Source: Aidingimonas lacisalsi (GTDB taxonomy: Bacteria; Pseudomonadota; Gammaproteobacteria; Pseudomonadales; Halomonadaceae). Taken from it: DNA of 64,000 bases. The stretch is from positions 425,658 through 489,657 of the forward strand of contig NZ_VRYH01000003.1 in assembly GCF_008079445.1 (NCBI RefSeq), given 5' to 3'. Both the position numbers and the translations under genes were made by a program. Positions 34,049 through 42,482 of the stretch are shown here, piece after piece. Within the stretch, counting starts at the first letter, position 1; every line of letters starts with the position of its first letter. A model generated the notes under the pieces. The model was not told the origin of the DNA. It saw only the letters and a list, made by a program, of their open reading frames with translations, and searched no databases.

Positions 34049-36913
34049 ATGAATACCGTACTCGCTCCGCCGGCGGATTCCCGCGCCGAGGCTTTCACTC
34101 TGACGCTGGACGGTGTCGAGGTCAGTGGCTATCCCGGCGAAACGCTCTGGCAGGTGGCCAAGCGCGCCGGTGAAACCATACCTCACTTGTGCTTCAAGGA
34201 TGCGCCGGGGTATCGCCCCGATGGCAACTGTCGGGTCTGCATGGTCGAGATTGAAGGGGAACGGGCCCTTGCAGCCAGTTGCCTGCGTGAAGCGAAGGCC
34301 GGGATGGCCGTCAAGAGCGCCACATCCGATCGGGCTCGTGTCTCGCGGGAGGGGGTGATGGAGCTGCTGATCGCCGATCAGCCCGAGCGGGAAGAGAGTC
34401 CCGATCGTTCCAGCCACTTCTGGGATATGGCCGACAAATTGGCCATCGATGCCACGGCCGTGCGCGAGTGGCTTCCGCCACAATCGGTGCGGACGGAGCC
34501 GACGGTGCATCATGTCGCCGAGCGCGAGGCGTCGCTGATGCATGATGCGACCCACTCGGCAATGAATGTCAATCTCGATGCCTGTATCGAATGCAATCTT
34601 TGTGTGCGGGCCTGCCGTGAGGTTCAGGTCAACGATGTCATCGGGCTGGCACATCGTGGTGCTGCGTCCAAGATCGTCTTCGATTTCGACGATCCGATGG
34701 GCGATAGCACCTGTGTCGCCTGCGGTGAATGTGTGCAGGCCTGTCCGACCGGCGCGTTGATGCCGGCAACGCTGATCGATTCCGCGGGGCGCGGTGACTC
34801 GAAGGTGGCGGACAGTACCGTGGACTCCGTCTGTCCGTATTGTGGCGTCGGCTGTCAGTTGCGCTATCACGTCAAGGACGACGATATCCTGTTCGTCGAA
34901 GGGCGGGACGGACCGTCCAATCATAACCGTCTTTGCGTCAAGGGCCGTTTCGGCTTCGACTACCCACGTCATCCATCACGCCTGACGGTGCCTCTGATCC
35001 GGCGTGAAGGCGCCCCCAAGGGGGTCGATCCCGACTTCGACCCTGCCCAGCCATGGAGTCATTTTCGTGAAGCGACCTGGGAGGAAGCCCTGGACCGGGC
35101 GGCACAAGGGCTGGTATCGCTCAAGAACGCTCATGGTCCCAATGCCCTGGCTGGATTCGGTAGCGCCAAGTGTTCCAACGAAGAGGCCTGGTTGTTCCAG
35201 AAGCTGGTGCGAACCGGCTTCGGTTCCAATCATGTCGATCACTGCACGCGGCTATGTCACGCCAGCTCCGTGGCCGCGCTCATGGAATGCATCGGGTCAG
35301 GCGCTGTGACAGCGTCATTCATGCAGGCGCAACAAGCGGATGTCGTGATCCTGACGGGCTGCAACCCTGCCATCAACCACCCGGTGGCGGCGACCTTCTT
35401 CAAGCAGGCGGCGAAGCAGGGGACCAAGCTGATCGTCATCGATCCCCGAGGACAGGCGATGGGGGCGCATGCGTATCGCACCCTGCGTTTCACCCCGGGC
35501 AGCGACGTATCGCTTTTCAATGCGATGCTGAACGTGATTGTCACCGAAGGTCTCTATGACCAGGCGTATATCGACGCTCATACCGAGGGCTTCGAAGCAC
35601 TCAAGGCCCACGTATGGGACATGACCCCGGAAGTCATGGCTGATAGCTGCGGTGTGAGTGCCGATACGATTCGTGAGGTGGCGCGGCTCTATGCCACGGC
35701 TGACAAGGCCATGATCTTCTGGGGTATGGGCATTTCACAGCATACCCATGGCACCGACAATGCCCGCTGCTTGATTTCATTGGCACTGGCTTGCGGCCAT
35801 ACCGGCCGCTCCGGCACCGGCCTGCATCCCTTGCGTGGTCAGAACAATGTACAGGGCGCGTCCGATGCCGGTCTCATTCCCATGGTCCTGCCGGATTATC
35901 AACCGGTGTCCGATGCTCAGGTTCGCTCGGCTTTCGAGGAGCTCTGGAATACACCTCTGGACGACAAGCCGGGGCTGACGGTCGTGGAAATCATGGACGC
36001 GGTTCGTGATGGCACCATCAAGGGCATGTATATCCAAGGGGAGAACCCCGCCATGTCCGACCCGGACCTCGACCATGCGCGCGCGGCTTTAGGTACGCTG
36101 GAGCATCTGGTCGTGCAGGATCTGTTCGTGACTGAAACGGCCCAGTTCGCTGACGTCGTGTTGCCGGCATCCGCCTGGCCGGAAAAGGACGGCACCGTTA
36201 CCAATACCAACCGACAGGTTCAACTGGGACGACAGGCGATGCCATTGCCGGGCCAGTCCAAGCCGGACTGGTGGATTATTCAGGAAATGGCTAGGCGCTT
36301 CGGTCTACCGTGGGATTATCGTCACCCTCGCGATGTGTTTTCCGAGATGAAGCGAGGCATGCCGTCACTCGATCATATCTCCTGGGAGCGTCTCGAGGCT
36401 GAAGGCTCGGTGACGTATCCGTGCCATCACGACGATGGGCCTGGCGAGGATGTCGTCTTCTCGAATACCTTTCCCACGACATCGGGCCGCGCCAAGTTCA
36501 GCCCGACACTGCCGTTACCGCCCGATGAACCCATCGATGGCGAGTACCCCACGGTCCTGACTACGGGGCGTCAGCTCGAACATTGGCATACCGGTTCCAT
36601 GACGCGGCGCACTCGCGTGCTAGACGACCTGGAACCAGAGGCTGTCGCCAGCCTGGCGCCTGGTGAGTTGAGGCGTCTGGGGCTGCAGCCGGGGGACCCC
36701 GTCAGTATCACGACACGCCGGGGCCATATCGCGTTGCGGAGTCGTGTCGATGCAGGCATGCCTGAAGGGATGGTGTTCGTGCCGTTCTGCTATGCCGAAG
36801 CGGCAGTCAACTTATTGACCAATCCGGCATTGGATCCGTACGGCAAGATTCCGGAATTCAAGTATGCAGCCTGTCGCTTGGACAAGGCCGAGGCAACGGT
36901 GATAGCCGGTTGA
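34049..36913 (+). CDS. fdsA: NAD-dependent formate dehydrogenase, molybdopterin alpha subunit
   Basis: Catalytic subunit oxidising formate to CO2, with molybdenum or tungsten bound to two pterins. The 954 residues start with a NuoG-like [2Fe-2S] domain (Cys48, Cys61, Cys64, Cys78), two ferredoxin-type [4Fe-4S] motifs (Cys179-182-185-189 and Cys222-225-228-232), then the catalytic part with a proximal [4Fe-4S] (Cys262, Cys265, Cys269, Cys296). In DHCTRLCHAS the metal-ligand cysteine is Cys403, followed by His404, in place of selenocysteine. It lies 18 bp after fdsB. No fdhD or pterin genes are in the window. Confidence 0.95.
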   Translation: MNTVLAPPADSRAEAFTLTLDGVEVSGYPGETLWQVAKRAGETIPHLCFKDAPGYRPDGNCRVCMVEIEGERALAASCLREAKAGMAVKSATSDRARVSREGVMELLIADQPEREESPDRSSHFWDMADKLAIDATAVREWLPPQSVRTEPTVHHVAEREASLMHDATHSAMNVNLDACIECNLCVRACREVQVNDVIGLAHRGAASKIVFDFDDPMGDSTCVACGECVQACPTGALMPATLIDSAGRGDSKVADSTVDSVCPYCGVGCQLRYHVKDDDILFVEGRDGPSNHNRLCVKGRFGFDYPRHPSRLTVPLIRREGAPKGVDPDFDPAQPWSHFREATWEEALDRAAQGLVSLKNAHGPNALAGFGSAKCSNEEAWLFQKLVRTGFGSNHVDHCTRLCHASSVAALMECIGSGAVTASFMQAQQADVVILTGCNPAINHPVAATFFKQAAKQGTKLIVIDPRGQAMGAHAYRTLRFTPGSDVSLFNAMLNVIVTEGLYDQAYIDAHTEGFEALKAHVWDMTPEVMADSCGVSADTIREVARLYATADKAMIFWGMGISQHTHGTDNARCLISLALACGHTGRSGTGLHPLRGQNNVQGASDAGLIPMVLPDYQPVSDAQVRSAFEELWNTPLDDKPGLTVVEIMDAVRDGTIKGMYIQGENPAMSDPDLDHARAALGTLEHLVVQDLFVTETAQFADVVLPASAWPEKDGTVTNTNRQVQLGRQAMPLPGQSKPDWWIIQEMARRFGLPWDYRHPRDVFSEMKRGMPSLDHISWERLEAEGSVTYPCHHDDGPGEDVVFSNTFPTTSGRAKFSPTLPLPPDEPIDGEYPTVLTTGRQLEHWHTGSMTRRTRVLDDLEPEAVASLAPGELRRLGLQPGDPVSITTRRGHIALRSRVDAGMPEGMVFVPFCYAEAAVNLLTNPALDPYGKIPEFKYAACRLDKAEATVIAG

Positions 36914-36930
36914 GGCGAGGAGGGGTCCAC

Positions 36931-37170
36931 ATGATGATCGTAGACTTGATCGACGGCGAAGATTTCCGGCGCCAATTGGTGGCGTTGGGGATTCGCATTC
37001 CCGAAGGGTCCTGCCCTGATACGTGCGCGCGTATGGCCTTGCGTCGCTATATCGAGGTCGGCGTCCCTGGGTTGCAGAGCCAGGTACAGCAATGGATGCA
37101 GCATACCGACATCATGTTGCCCTCCGTACGCCAGGCCATAGAGCGTTTCTTGCTGCCTGGTCTGCGGTAA
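36931..37170 (+). CDS. small unknown protein in the formate dehydrogenase operon
   Basis: 79 residues, not recognised. It starts 17 bp after fdsA with a strong GAGGAGGGG site, so it is surely expressed with it. It occupies the place where fdsD (delta subunit) is found in other operons, but I see no clear resemblance to FdsD. Visible features: a Cys pair in EGSCPDTCARMALRR and an amphipathic C-terminal half. It could be an assembly or delta-like subunit; that is inference. Confidence 0.6.
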   Translation: MMIVDLIDGEDFRRQLVALGIRIPEGSCPDTCARMALRRYIEVGVPGLQSQVQQWMQHTDIMLPSVRQAIERFLLPGLR

Positions 37171-37467
37171 CGTAACCCAGCATCCAGGGTGGCTTCGATG
37201 CTGCACGTCCGGGACGTGTCTCGGGTCGCTGTGTCATTGTGACCCATGTGTCGGATGACACCCGCTCTGCTCTGCTTCTTTGTGGAGAAAGCTTTCGTAA
37301 CTCGTTGATATCCCTGGTATCATGTTGTTGGCATGGGTTGTGCATCAGGTTGGTTGCCTGAGCCCATTACGCGTCCAAGGAACAAGCGCGGGGAGCAGGA
37401 TTCAGTCAACCATGACAGTGAATTCATTCGGCTCATGGACTGTATAGTCGCTGATGTTAGGAGAGCA

Positions 37468-37902
37468 ATGATGTTATCCAAGGGATTTCTCAAGTCACTC
37501 GGGGTGTTGGGTGTGTCTCTGAGCCTGATTGCGAGCCCGATGGCGGTGGCCATGGAAGAAGAGGATCCGAGCCCGCAGTCCACCGAACAGTCAGCGGATG
37601 AGGGCACGATCGGTGGTGAAACCGAACCCGGCGCCTCTGAGCCAGACAATGGCATGAATGGGTCTGGCCAGGGCATGGAGAGCCACAACCCGGAAGCGCC
37701 GCAGCAAGAGCCATCCAGCGAGGGTACGGTCGGTGGTGATGCAAGTGGCGGCGCCCCGGGAGAAGAGAACTGGGAAACCCAGGAAGGCGCCCAGGAGAGT
37801 TATGACGCCAGCGGCGAAGATGCCGGTTTCGGAGACGGAACCGCTGATCTCCCGGAGGAAGAGCCAAATGGTGTCACTAGCGAGCCGGCTGACGATATGT
37901 AA
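37468..37902 (+). CDS. exported, Lys/Arg-free acidic low-complexity protein
   Basis: 144 residues. The signal peptide MMLSKGFLKSLGVLGVSLSL continues to IASPMAVA (near residue 28). The mature region of about 116 residues has roughly 32 Asp/Glu, one His, and no Lys or Arg at all, and is rich in Gly, Ser, Pro and Gln. A duplicated motif EGT(I/V)GG(E/D) appears at about residues 46 and 88. It is likely disordered and highly charged in the periplasm or outside. AGGAG precedes the ATG pair at 37468/37471. No family recognised; orphan between formate dehydrogenase and a convergent two-component system. Confidence 0.65.
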   Translation: MMLSKGFLKSLGVLGVSLSLIASPMAVAMEEEDPSPQSTEQSADEGTIGGETEPGASEPDNGMNGSGQGMESHNPEAPQQEPSSEGTVGGDASGGAPGEENWETQEGAQESYDASGEDAGFGDGTADLPEEEPNGVTSEPADDM

Positions 37903-37915
37903 GTAGCGGTTGGCC

Positions 37916-37935
37916 CCCTCAGGTATGCCTGAGGG
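37916..37935. terminator. hairpin between convergent genes
   Basis: Perfect 8-bp stem CCCTCAGG/CCTGAGGG with a TATG loop, lying between the acidic protein gene and the end of the response regulator gene. There is no T-run on either strand. Confidence 0.5.
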
Positions 37936-37961
37936 AGGTGTCGTATCACATCAGGACACAC

Positions 37962-39347
37962 TCACTCCTCACCATGATCGAGCCGCCGATAGAGTGTCTT
38001 GCGTGCAATGCCAAGGATATCGGCGGTTCGGCGCTTGTTGCCGCCTGTCGCGTCCAATACTTTCTGAATATAGCGCTGTTCGACGTCTTCCAGGCTTGGC
38101 CAGGTCGTGGCCTGAGTCGCGGGTACGTCGGTTTCGTCGCCAGACGCCAGCGTCTGGCGAGTTGCGTGCTCACGTATCCGTTCCGGTAGATCGGAATGAT
38201 GGAGAACGCCCTCTTCGGCGAGCGTGACGGCGCGCATGATCGCGTTTTCCAGTTCACGGACATTGCCCGGGTACGGGTAGGTCAGGAGCCGCTGCAGGGC
38301 CGCTGGTTCCACCCGTTCGATATGCTTGCCTTGAGAGTGTGCATGCTTGTCGATGAGGGCGGCGATCAGACGATCGATATCGCCATTGCGGTCGCGTAGA
38401 GGGGGGATCTTCAGGGAAAAGGTTTCGAGTCGATAGAACAGATCACTGCGGAAATTCGCCGCTTCGATTTCCTTCTCGAGGTCGCGGTGAGTGGCAGCGA
38501 TGATACGCACATCGACGGTTTCTTCCTTTTCAGCACCGACGGCCCGCACAGTGCTTTCCTGCAGAGCCCGTAACAGTTTGGCTTGCAGAGAGATCGACAT
38601 TTCCCCGATCTCGTCAAGGAAAAGACTGCCGCCATGGGCTGCATGGAATAGTCCCTGACGGGCTTCATTGGCGCCGGTAAAGGCGCCTTTCACATGACCG
38701 AAGAATTCGCTTTCCATCAATTCCGCGGGAATGCTGGCACAGTTGACGGCAATGAACGGTGCGTCACAACGGGCACTTTCGGTATGGATGGCCCGAGCGA
38801 GCAGTTCCTTGCCGGTGCCGCTTTCTCCGAGAATCAGAATCGGTGCATTGCTTTTAGCCAGCCTGGCGGCGTTGTGAAACAGCTCTTGCATGGCGGAACT
38901 GGCGCCCACGATGCCATGGAAGTGGGCACTCTGCTGACCGGCCTCAGCGAGTCGCGAAGCCAGTCGGCGATTTTCGAGCACGCGATACACGGTTTCCTGA
39001 ACATGCTCGAGATCCAACGGCTTGGTCAGGAAATCGTCGGCGCCGATCTTAAGGGCCTCGACAGCCTGTTCGATGGTGCCGAAGGCCGTGATCACGATGA
39101 AACCGACCTTGTTTCCCTCATCGCGCAGTCTTTCCAGCCATTCCATACCACTGAGACCTGGTAACCGCACATCGCTGATGATCAGTTCAACCGACTCGTG
39201 ACTCAGGGTGGCAATGCCCTCTTCGGCGCTACCGACACCTAGTGTTCGATAGCCGGCATCCCGCAATTCATCTTCGAGTAGCTCGAGGATGGCGGTATCA
39301 TCCTCCACGATCAGGATAGGGGCTTGCACATTGATCTCCTTGTCCAT
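37962..39347 (-). CDS. sigma-54-dependent response regulator (NtrC family)
   Basis: 461 residues: receiver domain with acidic pocket (Glu15, Asp16, Asp17) and phospho-acceptor Asp59 (IISDVRLPG), AAA+ domain with Walker A GESGTGKE and the sigma-54-contacting GAFTGA loop, GGSLFLDEIGE Walker B, and a Fis-type helix-turn-helix end (GGNKRRTADILGIARKTLYR). It activates sigma-54 promoters; the targets are unknown, and I found no good -24/-12 element in nearby gaps. The ATG at 39347 is the start fitting the receiver domain; a longer reading enters the kinase gene. It pairs with the kinase 16 bp upstream. Confidence 0.93.
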   Translation of the reverse strand: MDKEINVQAPILIVEDDTAILELLEDELRDAGYRTLGVGSAEEGIATLSHESVELIISDVRLPGLSGMEWLERLRDEGNKVGFIVITAFGTIEQAVEALKIGADDFLTKPLDLEHVQETVYRVLENRRLASRLAEAGQQSAHFHGIVGASSAMQELFHNAARLAKSNAPILILGESGTGKELLARAIHTESARCDAPFIAVNCASIPAELMESEFFGHVKGAFTGANEARQGLFHAAHGGSLFLDEIGEMSISLQAKLLRALQESTVRAVGAEKEETVDVRIIAATHRDLEKEIEAANFRSDLFYRLETFSLKIPPLRDRNGDIDRLIAALIDKHAHSQGKHIERVEPAALQRLLTYPYPGNVRELENAIMRAVTLAEEGVLHHSDLPERIREHATRQTLASGDETDVPATQATTWPSLEDVEQRYIQKVLDATGGNKRRTADILGIARKTLYRRLDHGEE

Positions 39348-39363
39348 TTCATCCGCCGTCCTG

Positions 39364-40809
39364 TCAAGTGGCTGCGTGGGAGTCCATCGGCAGCGTGATG
39401 TCGAAACCCGCACCACCGAGGTCACTGTCGAAGACGCCGATGGTGCCGCCATGGTCGTTGACGATGCGGTGAACCATCGATAGTCCCAGGCCACTGCCCT
39501 GTCCTACGGATTTGGTCGTATAAAAGGGATCGAAGACCTGATTCTTGACGTCGTCATCGATACCCGGACCATCATCCTCGATACGTAAGTTGACCTCATT
39601 GCCTTCCACCCTGGCCTGGATACGCACGTGCCCGCTTGGTGTGGCCTGCAGGGCATTATGCAACAGGTTGGTGATCACCTGGATGAGTTGCTGCCCGTTG
39701 ACGACGATTTCCGGCTCCGGTTCGGGCAGGTCGATGTCGAGGCGGGGCGTGTGGGTATCCATCTCCTCTTCGAGAAGTTCCAGCGCGGTGCTCACCAGCT
39801 CACCGATGCGACATGACTCCTTTTCCACATTATGTTGACGGCCGAGATCCATGAGTTGGCGAACGATCACGACGATGCGGTCGACTTCGCTGCGAATGCG
39901 CTGCAGTTTGGCCTGTTCGTCCTCAGACATGTGTTCACTACGCGTCAGACGCTGTGCCTGACCATTGATGACCGTCAAGGGGGCACCGATTTCATGAGCG
40001 ACCCCGGCGGCCAGCACGCCGAGCTCAGCGAGTTTCTTGGACTTTCGCAGGCGCTGTTCCAGCTCGATCTCTTTCTGTTGCCGTGCTTCTATGTCGGCGT
40101 CTTTTTCCGCCATGGCATTCAGCATGCCGTTCAGGGCGATCGATAGCTGCCGGTACTCTTCGGGGCCCTCGACGGAAGCACGATGTTCCCGGTCTCCCTG
40201 CTCGACACGTTCCATGACGCCTAGCAGGCGATTGAGCGGTCGTTCGATATGGCGGCGGAACCCCCACCAGATCATCAGCACGATACCGGCGGCGCCGACG
40301 GTGAAAACCGCCACGGCCACCAGACTGATGAATCCCGTGTAATTCTCGATACCGGTATTCAGTCGATTGACCTGCAGGACGCCACGCACCTCGCCGTCCG
40401 GAGAGGTCAGCGGCATCAGAGTGGAGTAGTAATTCCAGCGTTCATGTTCTCGGTAGGCGCCAGTCTGTTCACCGCTTTCGGCGACGGCATGAATGTCCTC
40501 GGGTTCGAATAGTTCCTCGCCCAATCCCAGGCCATAGATCTTGTCGCCACTCTCATCGAAGACATAAGCGCCGTAGATGCGGTGAAAAGAGAAGGCCGAA
40601 TGCAGGGCCTCCTGCATGGCCTCGGGCGTTTCATTGTCCAGGGAATAGCTCAGGGTCGTGCCAATGGCGTGGGTGATGATCTGTACTTCGTTCTGCAGCT
40701 TGGAGCGAACGTTGTCTTCCAGCGATTTGATGGCGACCAGACTGAAAACCAGCAATATGGCGAACAGCGGCACGATGACGGTCAAGATGATGATGTTACG
40801 CAAGCGCAT
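39364..40809 (-). CDS. membrane sensor histidine kinase (NtrB/AtoS-like)
   Basis: 481 residues: membrane helices at about 7-28 and 160-181 bracket a periplasmic sensor of about 130 residues (double-Cache-like in length), then HAMP, a coiled-coil (about 235-260), the HisKA domain with His272 (GVAHEIGAPLTV) and an HATPase domain with N box NLLHNALQATPSG, DDGPGI and the GQGSGLGLSMV loop. It is the cognate kinase of the adjacent NtrC-type regulator. The signal is unknown; formate, betaine or C4/C2 acids are possible from the neighbourhood only. Confidence 0.92.
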   Translation of the reverse strand: MRLRNIIILTVIVPLFAILLVFSLVAIKSLEDNVRSKLQNEVQIITHAIGTTLSYSLDNETPEAMQEALHSAFSFHRIYGAYVFDESGDKIYGLGLGEELFEPEDIHAVAESGEQTGAYREHERWNYYSTLMPLTSPDGEVRGVLQVNRLNTGIENYTGFISLVAVAVFTVGAAGIVLMIWWGFRRHIERPLNRLLGVMERVEQGDREHRASVEGPEEYRQLSIALNGMLNAMAEKDADIEARQQKEIELEQRLRKSKKLAELGVLAAGVAHEIGAPLTVINGQAQRLTRSEHMSEDEQAKLQRIRSEVDRIVVIVRQLMDLGRQHNVEKESCRIGELVSTALELLEEEMDTHTPRLDIDLPEPEPEIVVNGQQLIQVITNLLHNALQATPSGHVRIQARVEGNEVNLRIEDDGPGIDDDVKNQVFDPFYTTKSVGQGSGLGLSMVHRIVNDHGGTIGVFDSDLGGAGFDITLPMDSHAAT

Positions 40810-40904
40810 ACGACGTCCCTGAATGCGACACGAGAAACCGACCTTGTGACCGTGATTGTGTCAGTGCGTTCGCGGCAGGGCACCAGAAACGTCAATGACT
40901 GGCA

Positions 40905-40930
40905 ACCAGGCCCGTCTGCTCGGGCCTGGT
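40905..40930 (-). terminator. hairpin downstream of gbcA
   Basis: Perfect 10-bp stem ACCAGGCCCG/CGGGCCTGGT with a 6-nt loop, 13 bp after the gbcA stop on the minus strand. There is no clear T-run. Confidence 0.55.
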
Positions 40931-40943
40931 AGGAGTGCGTGTA

Positions 40944-42230
40944 TCAGCCTTGGGCAAGGTGCAGATGCGAGGTTTCCTTGCCAAGGTTGGCGAGCATGCG
41001 CTCGCGGTACCACTCGACGAAGTCGATGACGGCGAACTCGTAGGTGGGAGAGTAAGGGCCGGGACGATAGGCCATCGAGTTGACACCGCGCTGGTTTTCC
41101 TCGACCAGTCGGCGGTCCTGGGCATTGGTCGCTTCCCAGACGTAACGGAGTCGTTCGATATCGTAGTCGACACCTTCCATTGCATCCTTGTGAACCAACC
41201 ATTTGGTCGTGACCAGCGTTTCCTGAGCCGATATCGGCAATATCCGGAAGGAAACGCCGTGGTCGCCGCAGAAATGGTTCCAGGAATTGGGCAGATGCAA
41301 CATGCGCAGGGTGCCCATGTCGGCACTGGTCATGCGGCCCATCAACTTGTTGCAGGCCGCTCTACCATCGAGCGTCATCGACACGGCCCCTTCCAGCAGC
41401 GGGGTACGCGCAATCCGGTTACGCCGTCCGAAGCGTGCCTGTTGCCATGGGATGCCGTCGTTGTCCCAGTCAGTTTGTTTACGCTGGCAGAACGCCTTGT
41501 ATTGAGGCGAGGCACGGGGATCCTCGGCATCGTCGAATTCCGACAACGTCTTCAGCAATTCCGGGTGTGAGGCATCGCAGTGGTAGCACTCACGATTGTT
41601 CTCCATGACCAGTTTCCAGTTGCCTTGCTCGATGATGTTCGATTCGGCGGCCACCTTGACGTTGTCCATGTCATAGGGCTCGTAATAATGCTCTAGGCTG
41701 ACCAGGAAGTCGTCGATGGGGGCTGGATTCTCGCCCAGGTTGATGAATATATAGCCACCGGCCGCACGGACGGCGACCGGTGCCAGACCGTGAGCTGACA
41801 GATCGAAGTCGGCGCCCATCTCCGTTCCCGCGAACAGCAAACGACCATCCAGGTCGTAGGTCCACTGATGATAGGGACAGACCAGCTTGGCGACCTTGCC
41901 GCGTTCGGCGGTACAGAGGCGTGACCCGCGATGGCGACACGTGTTGTGAAAGGCGTGAATCTCCCCCTTATCGCCACGCACGATGATCACTGAGCCATCG
42001 CCGATCTGTAGGGTCATGTAATTGCCCTTGGCGGGAATCTCGCAGGTATGCCCGGCAAACAGCCACTCCTTGGCATAGATTTCCTGCATGTCCAGCGCGA
42101 ATAGACGGGCATCGTTGTAGAACGGTTGGGGAAGTGAATGACCCGGCATGCGATGCTCGAGCATCGTTGCGGTCGATTCGCGTACTGCAGCCAAGGGGTC
42201 GTCCAGACGTTGGGAGGTCAGCGCGGGCAT
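40944..42230 (-). CDS. gbcA: glycine betaine monooxygenase, Rieske oxygenase subunit GbcA
   Basis: It demethylates glycine betaine to dimethylglycine and formaldehyde with O2, using electrons from GbcB. The 428 residues have the Rieske [2Fe-2S] ligands Cys98, His100, Cys118 and His121 (CRHRGSRLC, CPYHQW) and the mononuclear iron histidines His217 and His222 within NNRECYHCDASHPEL. Length and motifs match GbcA. I chose the ATG at 42230 (MPALTSQRLDDP) because a longer reading upstream is Arg-rich and unlike the family. It is divergent from gbcB across 252 bp, whereas in P. aeruginosa the two are likewise neighbours. Confidence 0.96.
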   Translation of the reverse strand: MPALTSQRLDDPLAAVRESTATMLEHRMPGHSLPQPFYNDARLFALDMQEIYAKEWLFAGHTCEIPAKGNYMTLQIGDGSVIIVRGDKGEIHAFHNTCRHRGSRLCTAERGKVAKLVCPYHQWTYDLDGRLLFAGTEMGADFDLSAHGLAPVAVRAAGGYIFINLGENPAPIDDFLVSLEHYYEPYDMDNVKVAAESNIIEQGNWKLVMENNRECYHCDASHPELLKTLSEFDDAEDPRASPQYKAFCQRKQTDWDNDGIPWQQARFGRRNRIARTPLLEGAVSMTLDGRAACNKLMGRMTSADMGTLRMLHLPNSWNHFCGDHGVSFRILPISAQETLVTTKWLVHKDAMEGVDYDIERLRYVWEATNAQDRRLVEENQRGVNSMAYRPGPYSPTYEFAVIDFVEWYRERMLANLGKETSHLHLAQG

Positions 42231-42295
42231 GTCAGGTGTCCTTGAGCGGTTGACGTGGATGTTGACCGAGTCTGAAACAGTGTCCGCAAACAGAG

Positions 42296-42395
42296 TTGTC
42301 TGGTGGCGACACCTACTGCGTCGTACGCGACGGGGAGTCTGCTTTTTTCTTGGGGAGGAGGGAATGAGTGACATGTCCATGTCGTTGCCAGACAA
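42296..42395. promoter_or_regulatory. paired inverted repeats in the gbcA-gbcB divergent promoter region
   Basis: A 16-bp element at 42296-42311 (TTGTCTGGTGGCGACA) recurs in inverted orientation at 42380-42395 with 13 of 16 matches; the centres are 84 bp apart, close to eight helical turns. The 252-bp gap (42231-42482) contains no gene. The elements share the GCGACA/TGTCG half-site seen upstream of gbdR and soxB, so they are candidate GbdR sites. Confidence 0.4.
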
Positions 42396-42482
42396 ATGGC
42401 GTCAACCAAGGCTGCGCAGAATGCGTGAAACATTGCGCTGTGTCGCATGTCGATCACCCATTCCAGACAGGCGGTAACGACC

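Noticed and set aside
36931-37170. Calling the small gene after fdsA fdsD
   Set aside because: Position fits, but I see no clear sequence resemblance to FdsD, so it is left as unknown.
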